Part shown: positions 15,877-23,644 of the stretch, in pieces
How the letters are laid out: the number at the start of each line of letters is the position of its first letter
Numbering within the stretch: the stretch's first letter is position 1
Assembly: GCF_014646095.1 (NCBI RefSeq)
Contig: NZ_BMMU01000032.1
Coordinates: forward strand, 19,352 to 83,351
Source: Streptomyces lacrimifluminis
GTDB taxonomy: Bacteria; Actinomycetota; Actinomycetes; Streptomycetales; Streptomycetaceae
Direction of reading: 5' to 3'
Length of the DNA stretch: 64,000 nucleotides
Program-made: the position numbers and the translations under genes
Notes under the pieces: generated by a model
What the model saw: the letters and a program-made list of their open reading frames with translations, nothing else
Database searches by the model: none
What the model was told of the DNA's origin: nothing

Positions 15877-17913
15877 ATGAAGCGGAGTACTTCCGTGGGA
15901 CGTAACACGCGCAGACGCCCGACAGGCCCGCGCCGCGCCACCTTTGCGGCGGTCGCCCTGATGCTGGGCGGAGGTGGACTGGTCGTGGGGAACGTGTACG
16001 CCTCGGCCACCGAAGGAGGTCTGGGGGGTGACCCGGCTCAGCAGAGCCGCACCGACCGGACCCTGTCCTCCGGAGCCGCCACGATCGACTGCCCGGATGT
16101 GGGCGACCGGTTGGCGTTCGTACCGGACGAGGTCCGGTCGGAGGTCGACAACGAACTCGCCGCCCTGGACCAGCAGATCGCCGAGGCCTATCAGCGGCTG
16201 CAGGAGTCGACGCAGGCGATGCAGGAGGACAGCGGCTTCGCCGACTCCGCGATCATGAGTCCGCTGAAGGAGAAGCGGGCCGCGACCATCGAGCGGATCG
16301 CGATCGCCATCGACCGGGTGGGAGACCGCCCGGAGGGAATCGAGGATCTGGCGGCCTGTGAGTTCCGCGCCTCCGGCAATCAGTCCGGGGAGCGGCAGGA
16401 CCAGAACGGCGACCAGAACGGCGACAGCCAGGATGGTCAGGACGGCCAGGACCAGGGCGACGACCAGGGCGGCCAGGAGGAGCAGCAGGTCGGCAACGGT
16501 GGCCAGGCCGGAAACGGCCCGGTCGCCGACGACTTCGCGGACATCACCACCGTCCAGCCCAACGTGCAGAACCCGGCCCCGGAGAACAACGCCTCCCGCG
16601 GCACCTTCGCCACGAGCTGCGGCGTGAACGCGAACGGCCTGTTCAACTCGGACAACGTCATCGTGGCCCCCGGCGTCTCCAACGGCGCACACCACTTCCA
16701 CGACTACGTCGGCAACCAGTCCAACAACGCGTTCGCGAGCAACGACGACCTGGCCGCGGCGCAGACCAGTTGCGTGGACCAGGGCGACAGATCCTCCTAC
16801 TTCTGGCCCGTGCTGCGCCTGCAGAACGGTACGCAGGAACAGGACGCCCAGTCTCCCGGCGGTGGTATCGAAGGCAACGCCGGTGAGATCGTCACGCCCG
16901 CTCAGGTCACCATGACGTTCGTGGGCAACCCGCGCGGCCAGGTCGTGGCCATGCCCAGGCTGCTGCGCATCATCACCGGCGACGCCAAGGCGTTCGTCAA
17001 CGGCAACGCCAACGTCAACGCCTCCTGGAGCTGCACCGGCTTCGAGGACCGGCAGCTCAAGGACAAGTACCCGCTGTGCCCCCAGGGCAGCGACGTGGTG
17101 CGCACGTTCAGGTTCCAGAGCTGCTGGGACGGCCAGAACATCGACAGCGCCAACCACCGCACCCACGTGGCGTTCGCCGACGCGTCCGGGAACTGCGCCA
17201 ACGGCTTCCAGGCGATTCCGCAGCTGGTGCAGCGCGTCGTCTACGACGTCGACGCGCCGAGCCTTCAGGACGGTGGCCGTACGGTGCCACTGTTCGCGGT
17301 CGACTCCTTCCCCGAGCAACTGCACAAGCCGGTCACGGACCACGGCGACTTCATCAACGTCTTCGACGAGGACCTGATGCGGAAGATGGTCGACTGCATC
17401 AACACCGGCCGGCAGTGCGGCGCCGGTTCCTCGAACGGCGAGGACCCGGGCAACACCCCCGCGCCGACTCCCGACCCGCCGTCCGGTGGCACCGACGAGC
17501 CGACTGCCGACCCCACGGTCACGCCGGGCGACGACGAGACGCCGGAGCCCTCGGATTCCCCTTCGTCCCCCTCCTCGTCCCTCCCGAGTACGCAGGCACC
17601 TGATCCGGCGAGCGCGACTCCCACCAAGGAGCCCGTCGAAGCGAACCCCAGGGCCTACACGTCGCCGCCGGCCACCCAGCGTGCCGAGTCGGCGGTGTCG
17701 CCGACGGACGACGGCGACGGCCGAACAGGCGGCGCGGCGACCGCGGAGGAAGGCAACGGCAACGGTGACGTGTCCGCCCTGCGGCCCGAGCCACAGGCCG
17801 TCACCGGCGATCTCGCCGACACGGGTACCCAGCTGTGGCCGGCCGCGCTCGGAGCACTTCTCCTGATCGCCGGCTTCCTGATGCTGCGGCGCATCCGGCA
17901 CGCATCACGATGA
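15877..17913 (+). CDS. secreted DUF1996 protein with LAXTG sorting signal
   Basis: 678 aa. The N-terminus is basic (RNTRRRPTGPRR) with a hydrophobic helix (AVALMLGGGGLVVGNVYASA) acting as signal or anchor. A charged coiled-coil-like region follows (~70-160), then a Gln/Asp/Gly-rich linker. The DUF1996 domain lies at ~residues 225-520, with RGTFATSCGVNANGLFNSDN and SNGAHHFHDYVGN. A Pro/Thr/Ser/Asp-rich wall-spanning region leads to DLADTGTQ, a hydrophobic helix and a basic tail (RRIRHASR). LADTG fits the LAXTG motif of Streptomyces class E sortases, so it is probably covalently attached to peptidoglycan. The start could also be the GTG at 15829. In fungi and bacteria DUF1996 proteins are secreted and of unknown function. 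Confidence 0.88.
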   Translation: MKRSTSVGRNTRRRPTGPRRATFAAVALMLGGGGLVVGNVYASATEGGLGGDPAQQSRTDRTLSSGAATIDCPDVGDRLAFVPDEVRSEVDNELAALDQQIAEAYQRLQESTQAMQEDSGFADSAIMSPLKEKRAATIERIAIAIDRVGDRPEGIEDLAACEFRASGNQSGERQDQNGDQNGDSQDGQDGQDQGDDQGGQEEQQVGNGGQAGNGPVADDFADITTVQPNVQNPAPENNASRGTFATSCGVNANGLFNSDNVIVAPGVSNGAHHFHDYVGNQSNNAFASNDDLAAAQTSCVDQGDRSSYFWPVLRLQNGTQEQDAQSPGGGIEGNAGEIVTPAQVTMTFVGNPRGQVVAMPRLLRIITGDAKAFVNGNANVNASWSCTGFEDRQLKDKYPLCPQGSDVVRTFRFQSCWDGQNIDSANHRTHVAFADASGNCANGFQAIPQLVQRVVYDVDAPSLQDGGRTVPLFAVDSFPEQLHKPVTDHGDFINVFDEDLMRKMVDCINTGRQCGAGSSNGEDPGNTPAPTPDPPSGGTDEPTADPTVTPGDDETPEPSDSPSSPSSSLPSTQAPDPASATPTKEPVEANPRAYTSPPATQRAESAVSPTDDGDGRTGGAATAEEGNGNGDVSALRPEPQAVTGDLADTGTQLWPAALGALLLIAGFLMLRRIRHASR

Positions 17914-17932
17914 CGACCCTGGGCGTCTCTGC

Positions 17933-18217
17933 TCAGGGCCGGTAGGACTGCTGCGGCGGCGTGTCGGTCCGGCCACCGACAGCGCCGCCGACGCCCTGCA
18001 TCTGCTCCGCCTGTTCCTTGGTCACCTTCTGCTCCGCACCGCAGAAGGTGCACTGGGTCGTGTACTTCGTGGAGAAAGGGAACAGGGGCACGAAGAACAG
18101 CGTGAACTTGGTGACACGCTTCCGGAGGGCGTGCGCGGAGGGATTCCCGCAGTGGCCACACACCAGCGTGAGTATCGCGAGCTGGTAGAGGTATCCCTTG
18201 GTGCCGAAAATGATCAC
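17933..18217 (-). CDS. zinc-ribbon domain protein
   Basis: 94 aa. Two CxxC knuckles (CGHCGNP near residue 20 and CTFCGAE near residue 56) flank a hydrophobic FTLFFVPLFPF segment, the layout of the small zinc-ribbon family common in actinobacteria. It probably binds one Zn and associates with membranes through the hydrophobic stretch. The GTG at 18217 follows an AGGA about 8 bases upstream. It converges on the DUF1996 gene with a 19-base gap. Confidence 0.85.
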   Translation of the reverse strand: MIIFGTKGYLYQLAILTLVCGHCGNPSAHALRKRVTKFTLFFVPLFPFSTKYTTQCTFCGAEQKVTKEQAEQMQGVGGAVGGRTDTPPQQSYRP

Positions 18218-18308
18218 GGTGCAGGTCCTGTCGTCGGTGTAGCTGTTGTCGTCCCGGCCCCCTCAGAAGGGGGTAGTGGATTATGCACTTCCGGTTCATG
18301 GTGGGGGC

Positions 18309-18659
18309 ATGACCGAACTGCGGACTTTCCCGCTGCCTCCGACCGTCGAAGGCAGCGACGCCGACCGGTTACCCGGTCAGGCGCTCATCGCCGCCTGGCA
18401 GGTCGACGCTATCTTCCAGATCCAGGCCACTCCTGACCAGGATGCTGCCACCGGACGAGTCCTGGACGCGTCCGAGGCGGACGAGTTCATCGACGACGGC
18501 ACGCACTTCACCACCATGTTCATGCGCTGCTACCCCGACCGCTCGACCACCGCGCGTATCGGGCAGGAGAACCGGACGGCCGCCCGGAGCGGCTCCGCAG
18601 GGAAGCCCTCACCGCTTGAACCGTGCCTGCCGCGTGCTACGAGGTCCGGCGCGTTCTGA
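18309..18659 (+). CDS. hypothetical protein with a TTA codon
   Basis: 116 aa. The first ~75 residues (from MTELRTFPLPPTVEGSD to FTTMFMRCYPD) have good third-position G/C bias and look coding. The last ~40 are low-complexity and run into the terminator hairpin, so the true protein may be truncated or shifted. Codon 21 is TTA (18369-18371), implying dependence on the bldA leucyl-tRNA. No family recognised, no membrane segment. Confidence 0.5.
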   Translation: MTELRTFPLPPTVEGSDADRLPGQALIAAWQVDAIFQIQATPDQDAATGRVLDASEADEFIDDGTHFTTMFMRCYPDRSTTARIGQENRTAARSGSAGKPSPLEPCLPRATRSGAF

Positions 18660-18717
18660 AGCCGTCCAGCCGCCGATGGGCGGCCCCCCGGGTGGCTGGA
18701 CGGCTCCAGAACGCGCC
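18648..18717. terminator. long perfect-arm hairpin, bidirectional terminator
   Basis: Inner arms GCCGTCCAGCC / GGCTGGACGGC and outer arms GGCGCGTTCTG / CAGAACGCGCC, separated only by a 2-base mismatch, give a stem of about 24 bp around a 22-base loop. It separates the convergent 18309 gene and GAF-LuxR gene, and the stop codon of the former lies inside the left arm. Confidence 0.8.
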
Positions 18718-18756
18718 GAAACCCGGAAGCCGTGTCTTGTCCCTGGCCACGTCTGC

Positions 18757-19626
18757 TCAGGGCAGTAGACCCAGGCGGCGGGCGGTCATGACCGCCTCCA
18801 GGCGTGAATGGCATCCCAGCCTGCTCATCGCGCTGCGCAGATAGCTCTTCACCGTTTCGGTCCGAAGGCCGAGCTCCTTCGCTACATCGGTGTTCGTCCA
18901 CCCCAGGGCGACGCACGACAGGACGTCGAGTTCTCGCGACGAGAGGACCGGATCGGTGGAGTGCCGGGCGGTGGGGGCCTTGGCGTCGACCAGCTTGTCG
19001 CTCAGCGCCGCGACCCGGTCGCGCAGGTCGCTGTCCGTGAGGTGCTGGGCGAGGACCCGCAGCTCGGCGTACGCCTCGCGAATCGTCTCCCACCGGGGGG
19101 ACGCCGGCTCCGGGGCGCGGTCGGCGGCCACCGCGGGCTCGTCGAGACGGCCGAGGCGGCGCACCACTTCGTCGCGCACCGCCAGGTTCTGTTCCAGCGC
19201 GCGGGCGGTGTCCATGACGGCGTCGACCGTCCGGTCGCCCAGCCCGACGGACTGGCGGACCGCGCCGTACATCACCGCCCGCACCGTCCGGTTCACCACG
19301 ACGGGGGCCGCCACGACGGCACGAATGCCCTCGGCGGCGACCATCAGATCGTAGTGATGGCTGATCCGCTTGGAGTTCGCGTAGTCGTTGACCGCGACGG
19401 GCCGGTGCAGAGCCACCGCCTTGCCGCCCAGCCCCATGCCGAACCCGAGGGTCAACCCCATGAGGGCTCTGGTCGAGTTCCCGGCGAACTCGGTGAGCTG
19501 GGCGTGCCGCCCTCTGGTAACGACGCCGCCGAAGGTGAGATCCACACCGGTGGTGTGACGTAGCGAGTCGACGGCCCGCTTGAGCTGGCGGTCGTCGTCC
19601 GAAACGGAGGGTGGTTTCACTGTCAT
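18757..19626 (-). CDS. GAF-LuxR family transcriptional regulator
   Basis: 289 aa. A GAF-like sensor domain occupies residues ~15-150 (GLTLGFGMGLGGKAV, DLMVAAEGIRAVVAAPVVV). A helical linker follows, then a LuxR-type HTH at ~225-285 (LSSRELDVLSCVALGWTN, then ETVKSYLRSAMSRLG). It has no receiver domain, so it presumably responds to a small ligand. It is paralogous to the protein at 21243-22100: the GAF core and the HTH share obvious blocks. Their neighbours are broken genes. Start ATG at 19626; the upstream sequence (AGACCGAGGAAACC) carries a usable GAGGAA. Confidence 0.85.
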   Translation of the reverse strand: MTVKPPSVSDDDRQLKRAVDSLRHTTGVDLTFGGVVTRGRHAQLTEFAGNSTRALMGLTLGFGMGLGGKAVALHRPVAVNDYANSKRISHHYDLMVAAEGIRAVVAAPVVVNRTVRAVMYGAVRQSVGLGDRTVDAVMDTARALEQNLAVRDEVVRRLGRLDEPAVAADRAPEPASPRWETIREAYAELRVLAQHLTDSDLRDRVAALSDKLVDAKAPTARHSTDPVLSSRELDVLSCVALGWTNTDVAKELGLRTETVKSYLRSAMSRLGCHSRLEAVMTARRLGLLP

Positions 19627-19687
19627 ACGGTTTCCTCGGTCTGCGCGGGAGCCCAGTCTGCCCCCGAATGTGCGTTGCTGTGCGGGG

Positions 19688-20132
19688 TCAGCGGCCGGTG
19701 GGGGATGTGAGGACGCGGTCCTCGGTCCAGTCGGCGGTCAGTTCCCGGCGGGTGAAGCGCCAGGCTCCTGTCGTACGCCGGTAGGAGTCGCGGTAGCGGA
19801 CGGAGCACACGCGCAGTCTGGCGGCATCGGCGTCGGCGGCGTACATCTCGTGCGCGAGGCAGGTGGTCTCTCCCGAGGCGCTGTCCCCGGTCAGCCGGAC
19901 CGTGTGCTTGCCGACGAAGGGCGTGGTGACGACGCACGAACGCCAGCACGGACAGCACGCTCGCCCAGCCGTCCCGCCCGTCGAGGACGAGGGGCGGCCG
20001 GCCGGTGCCTGCCGGGGGGTTCAGGACGAGTTCGCCGTCCGTGTCGAACGGGGAGGCGAACAGCTTCGGGTTCTGCCGGTCCAGGGCGGACGCGTAGGCG
20101 TCGACCAGCCGGCGCAGATCCTGCCGGTCCAT
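19688..20132 (-). pseudogene. frameshifted SnoaL-like (NTF2-fold) gene
   Basis: The first half, from the ATG at 20132 (RBS GGACGGGG), reads MDRQDLRRLVDAYASALDRQ, NPKLFASPFDTDGELVLNPP and on to LSVLAFV. The second half, in another frame, reads TTPFVGKHTVRLTGD, CLAHEMYAADADAARL, RVCSVRYRDSYRRTTGAWRF and TRRELTADW and ends at the TGA at 19688-19690. Together they make a typical ~145-aa SnoaL-like polyketide cyclase/nuclear-transport-factor-fold protein. One extra base near 19935 (GTGCGTCGTC) breaks it. Third-position bias is good on both sides, so the lesion is recent or a sequencing error. Confidence 0.75.
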
Positions 20133-20236
20133 TGCCCCGTCCTGCCAACCAGCCTTCGTCCCGGGTGAGTTGCTCGGACGGGTAGGTGTCATATGTGCCG
20201 CCAGACGGATGTGGGGGTGCTTCCGGGGCGCCGAGG

Positions 20237-20515
20237 TCAGCTGCCGATGGTCTGCGAGGCCATGAGCAGAGGCATCCCGAGCCCGTGGATGATACGGGCG
20301 ATGTACGCGCTGATCGGCTGGAGCGGCACGTTCTCGGGGGACGCCGTCTGCCAGGTGGCGGAGAGTACTCGGGTGACCGGACTCGGCTTGCGGTGGGAGA
20401 GGGCGACGGTGACCCCAGGCGCCGGGACGACGCGCAGCGGGGTGGCGCGTCCGCCCATGCGGTTCCGCCAGATGCCCGTCAGCCCGATGCTGCGGCACGC
20501 CTCCTGAGGCTGGGG
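20237..20515 (-). pseudogene. coding fragment, possibly a LysR-type C-terminus
   Basis: About 90 codons ending at the TGA at 20237 have strong third-position G/C bias on the minus strand (GVTVALSHRKPSPVTRVLSA, TWQTASPENVPLQPISAYIA, RIIHGLGMP). The pattern (a basic SHRKPSPVTR, then xxWQ, then a helix) resembles the end of a LysR substrate-binding domain, but this is a weak guess. Upstream the frame degenerates and no start is convincing. Confidence 0.35.
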
Positions 20516-21242
20516 CGCGTGGTGCTGGACCGTGTGACACGCCTCCAGGACATCGTGCGGGGCTCGGGCAGGGCACCACCGCGTCACGGCAGGCGCACTC
20601 GTCGGACAGTGCTTTTGAGGAGTGCGCCTGCCGTGACGACGGACTCGGTCGCCGTGGAGACGGGAAACGGACCCGACAGCCCTCGCTTGCCGATCCCCCC
20701 GCGTGATCAACTGGGCCGTCAGATCGCCCAGGGCACCGTCGGTCCCGGACGCGTCCTCGTTCACCGTCATCTGCCGGGTGGGACCGACAGCGCTTTCCCC
20801 GAGATCGGCAGGACACGGCAAGTGGGAGAAATCCATGGGGGTTCCTCTCTGGGCGTGCGGGCTCCGAGCCGCCGGGTGCACACAAGGGCCTTGCGCCGGG
20901 GGTCGGTCGGCGCGCGGCCCGAGTGAGGGTCATACGGTTGTACATCCCGTTCCGCGGACCGGGAAGCGGCTCTCTACTGGCACCACCATGAGGTAAACCG
21001 TGCCGCACAGCTACCCCCGGATGAGGGGACAGGCAGAGGGCGGCACTCCTCAAGACCAAGTCGACCATGTCAGGGCGGGCACGCCACTCCAACCAAAACT
21101 GATGAATGGTCAACTATGGTTTGTTGTCAGGAACTTGACGCCGAAGAGTGCTTGCAGAACTGTTCTCCTGGCGGCGGGGGAGCAGGCCTCCGGCGCACGA
21201 GGAGAGCATGCAGCTGCCGTGAGGTAAGGAGTCGACCGGGTC
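20516..21242. other. degenerate region without a convincing gene
   Basis: It contains the perfect 19-bp inverted repeat described separately and a minus-strand ATG at 20836 with an AGAGGAAC ribosome binding site. That frame (MDFSHLPCPADLGESAVGPT) looks coding for only ~45 codons before the bias fades. The last ~120 bases hold the leader of the second GAF-LuxR gene, including an AAGGAG at 21226-21231 and a 4-codon ATG ORF (21208-21222) after GAGGAG. Confidence 0.4.
20582..20638. repeat. perfect 19-bp inverted repeat
   Basis: Arms CGTCACGGCAGGCGCACTC (20582-20600) and GAGTGCGCCTGCCGTGACG (20620-20638) are exact complements around a 19-base loop. No intact gene ends beside it. It may be the terminator of a lost gene or the end of a mobile element. 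Confidence 0.8.
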
Positions 21243-22100
21243 GTGCTACCGGCGGAGGACAGTGAAGTGGCTGCCGCGACGCGGGCGGCGGTGCTGGCGC
21301 TGCGCAGGGACAGCGGGATGCCTGTGGCGGGTGCCGCCTGGGTCGTCGGCCCGCAGTTGCTGCGGATCAGTGAGACCAGCGGAGTGAAATCATCCGGATG
21401 CCGGGGCTTCCCCGTGCCGGCGGGCGCCGGACTCATCGGCAAGGTGCTGACCACACGTCGGCCGGCAGCGGTGAGCGACCATCGGTCGGCCCAGGAGATC
21501 AGCCACGAACACGACTCCTTCGTCGCGGCGGAGGAGGTGCGGGCGATGGCCGCGGCGCCCGTGATCGTGGGTGCCACGGTACGAGCCGCGCTCTTCGTGG
21601 GGTCGCGTGACGCCGTACGGCTGGGTGACCGCGTACTGACCGCGGTGACGGAGGCGGCCCGCGACCTGGAGCAGTTCCTCGCGACCCATGAGCACGCCCA
21701 CCGGTTCCTCCCTGAGCCCCGGTCCGTGCGGTGCCCTGCCTCGCCCCATGACGCGGTGGCCCGGGAACAGGTGCACGGAGTCCACACCGAGCTGCTGGAC
21801 CTGACTGCGGCGATCAGCGAGGGCCACCTCAAGGAACGCTTCCGCGAGCTGTGTTCCCTGCTGGAGTCGGGCTGCTGCTCCGAGCGAGCGTCACCCGGGC
21901 CGGAGGCGCGTCTGTCGCCGCGTGAACTGGACGTCCTGGTCGCGGTCGCCGCGGGCTGCACCAACCTGGAGATCTCCGACCGGCTCGGCATCGGCCTGGA
22001 AACCGTGAAGGGCTATCTGCGCTCGGCGATGCGCAAGCTCGGCACCAGCACCCGGCTCGAAGCCGTCACCGCGGCCCGGAGGGCGGGCCTGCTTCTGTAG
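21243..22100 (+). CDS. GAF-LuxR family transcriptional regulator
   Basis: 285 aa and a paralogue of the protein at 18757-19626. It has a GAF-like domain at residues ~10-150 (GAGLIGKVLTTRRPAAVSD, FVAAEEVRAMAAAPVIVG), a linker containing a CC pair, and a C-terminal LuxR HTH at ~220-280 (LSPRELDVLVAVAAGCTN, then ETVKGYLRSAMRKLG). The GTG at 21243 is the first start of the frame; AAGGAG lies rather far upstream (about 12 bases), so translation may be weak. It probably senses a small molecule. Its target genes are unknown, and the genes it might once have controlled are broken. Confidence 0.85.
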   Translation: MLPAEDSEVAAATRAAVLALRRDSGMPVAGAAWVVGPQLLRISETSGVKSSGCRGFPVPAGAGLIGKVLTTRRPAAVSDHRSAQEISHEHDSFVAAEEVRAMAAAPVIVGATVRAALFVGSRDAVRLGDRVLTAVTEAARDLEQFLATHEHAHRFLPEPRSVRCPASPHDAVAREQVHGVHTELLDLTAAISEGHLKERFRELCSLLESGCCSERASPGPEARLSPRELDVLVAVAAGCTNLEISDRLGIGLETVKGYLRSAMRKLGTSTRLEAVTAARRAGLLL

Positions 22101-22109
22101 TGCCGTACT

Positions 22110-22465
22110 CTGCCGGCCGCCAGTCCCCTCCCGCGCTTCGGGCAGTTGTCGGTACGAGAGGGCCAGGGTGCCGGTCGTCAGGTTCGCTTCGGCGCTGCGC
22201 GCTGTCGGTGATGTCGCCTTCGCGTCACGCATGTCCAGGTGGAGACGGTCGATGTGCAGACAGCCACCCTGAGTGCTGGTCGTGGTGTCGACGAGGAACC
22301 GGCCCGCGGTCAGCGTCGCGTGACCGGACTCCTCGTCGGCCGCCTGGGTCAGAAAGCGAAGGCCCTCGGTCGTCACGCCCAGGTCGCCGTCGGTGGTGTT
22401 GGCGTAGCCGTACTCCTCCTGGACGAGCCGCGTGACTTCCTTGCCGAGTCTAGGTGTCCGTCGTC
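22110..22465 (-). pseudogene. DUF2993 (LmeA-like) gene fragment
   Basis: About 110 minus-strand codons have very strong third-position G/C bias: RLVQEEYGYANTTDGDLGV, TTEGLRFLTQAADEESGHAT, then CLHIDRLHLDMRDAKATSPT and TGTLALSYRQL. The FLTQ, RLHLDMRD and TGTALxxY-like positions fit DUF2993, a lipid-binding domain of actinobacterial cell-envelope proteins (LmeA type). There is no start codon before the conserved part and no clean stop after it, and the C-terminal half of the family is missing. I call it a remnant. Confidence 0.6.
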
Positions 22466-22530
22466 GACGGAGAGTCCGGCGGAAAACGGCGGCGGGCGCC
22501 CGGCCCGGGTGGCCGGGCGCCCACGAGGTG

Positions 22531-23388
22531 TCAGACGGCGTCGAGTTCGGCCGACTCCTCGGCGGAGAGCACCAGGTCCACAGCGGCAGCGGAGTCGCGG
22601 ATCGTCTCCGGACGGCTGGAACCGGGGATCGGCACGACCACCGGTGACTTGGCGAGCATCCAGGCCAGGCACACACGCTGCGGGCTGACGCCGTGGGCCG
22701 AGGCGATCCGGGCGAAGGGGGCGTACGCCGAACCGAGGCCGCCGGCCCGGGAGATACCGCCGAGCGGACTCCAGGGCAGGAACGCGATGCCCAGTTCGTC
22801 GCACAGCCGCAGTTCCGGTTCGCTGGAGCGGAAGGCCGGGGAGAACTGGTTCTGCACGGAGACGAGACGTCCGCCGAGGATCTCGTTCGCCTGCCGGATC
22901 TGGTCCGGGTCGGCGTTGGAGATGCCGACCATACGGATCTTGCCCTCGTCCAGCAGGTCCCGGACCGCGCCGACCGACTCCGCGTACGGGACCTTGGGGT
23001 CGGGGCGGTGGAACTGGTACAGCCCGATGGCCTCCACGCCCAGGCGGCGCAGTGAGGCTTCGCACGCCTCCCTGATGTGGGCGGGGGAGCCGTCCAGGGT
23101 CCAACTGCCGTCACCGGGACGCAGGTGTCCGCCCTTGGTGGCGACCAGGACGTCCGGGCCGCGCTCGTGGGTGGCGAGCGCCTTGGCGATGAGGGTTTCG
23201 TTGTGACCGACCTCGTCGGCGTCCCGGTGGTAGGCGTCGGCCGTGTCGATCAGTGTCAGGCCGGTGTCGAGCGCGGCGTGGATGGTGGCGAGGGAACGGG
23301 CCTCGTCCGGCCGTCCCTCGATCGACATGGGCATCCCGCCCAGACCGATCGCGCTGACCTCCACGTCACCGATGCGTCGAGTCTGCAT
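22531..23388 (-). CDS. aldo/keto reductase
   Basis: 285 aa, a short but complete NADPH-dependent aldo/keto reductase. The tetrad residues are visible: Asp and Tyr in DTADAYHRD (near residue 46), Lys in LVATKGG and His in YQFHRPDP. The C-terminal cofactor loop is VVVPIPGSSRPETIRD. Substrates are probably aldehydes or ketones and cannot be specified. The ATG at 23388 has AGAGGTCA upstream. It stands alone next to the DUF2993 remnant. Confidence 0.92.
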   Translation of the reverse strand: MQTRRIGDVEVSAIGLGGMPMSIEGRPDEARSLATIHAALDTGLTLIDTADAYHRDADEVGHNETLIAKALATHERGPDVLVATKGGHLRPGDGSWTLDGSPAHIREACEASLRRLGVEAIGLYQFHRPDPKVPYAESVGAVRDLLDEGKIRMVGISNADPDQIRQANEILGGRLVSVQNQFSPAFRSSEPELRLCDELGIAFLPWSPLGGISRAGGLGSAYAPFARIASAHGVSPQRVCLAWMLAKSPVVVPIPGSSRPETIRDSAAAVDLVLSAEESAELDAV

Positions 23389-23644
23389 GTGCTCGTGACC
23401 TCTTTCGGGTGTCGCGAAGTAAGGGTGCGCGATCCAGCCTTGCCCGCCGACGCCCTGAGGTCCAATAGAGGAACGCGAACGCATTCAGCACCCACGCAGC
23501 TGAATCCCGGTGACTCCGTCGCCCCCTCGCGAACACCCGTAGGACGAGGTGCACTTCGCGTATCGCCATACTGACGGTTTCTCAACATGCCGTCGGAATC
23601 AACCAGTTGGACGCCCCAGATGAGTTCGCATAGCTTTGCCCGTC

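Noticed and set aside
21208..21222. Four-codon ORF MQLP with GAGGAG before the second LuxR gene
   Set aside because: Too short to separate from chance; no sign of coupling to the downstream start.
21000..21227. 75-codon plus-strand ORF upstream of the second LuxR gene
   Set aside because: Weak codon bias and no recognisable fold; overlaps the likely promoter region.
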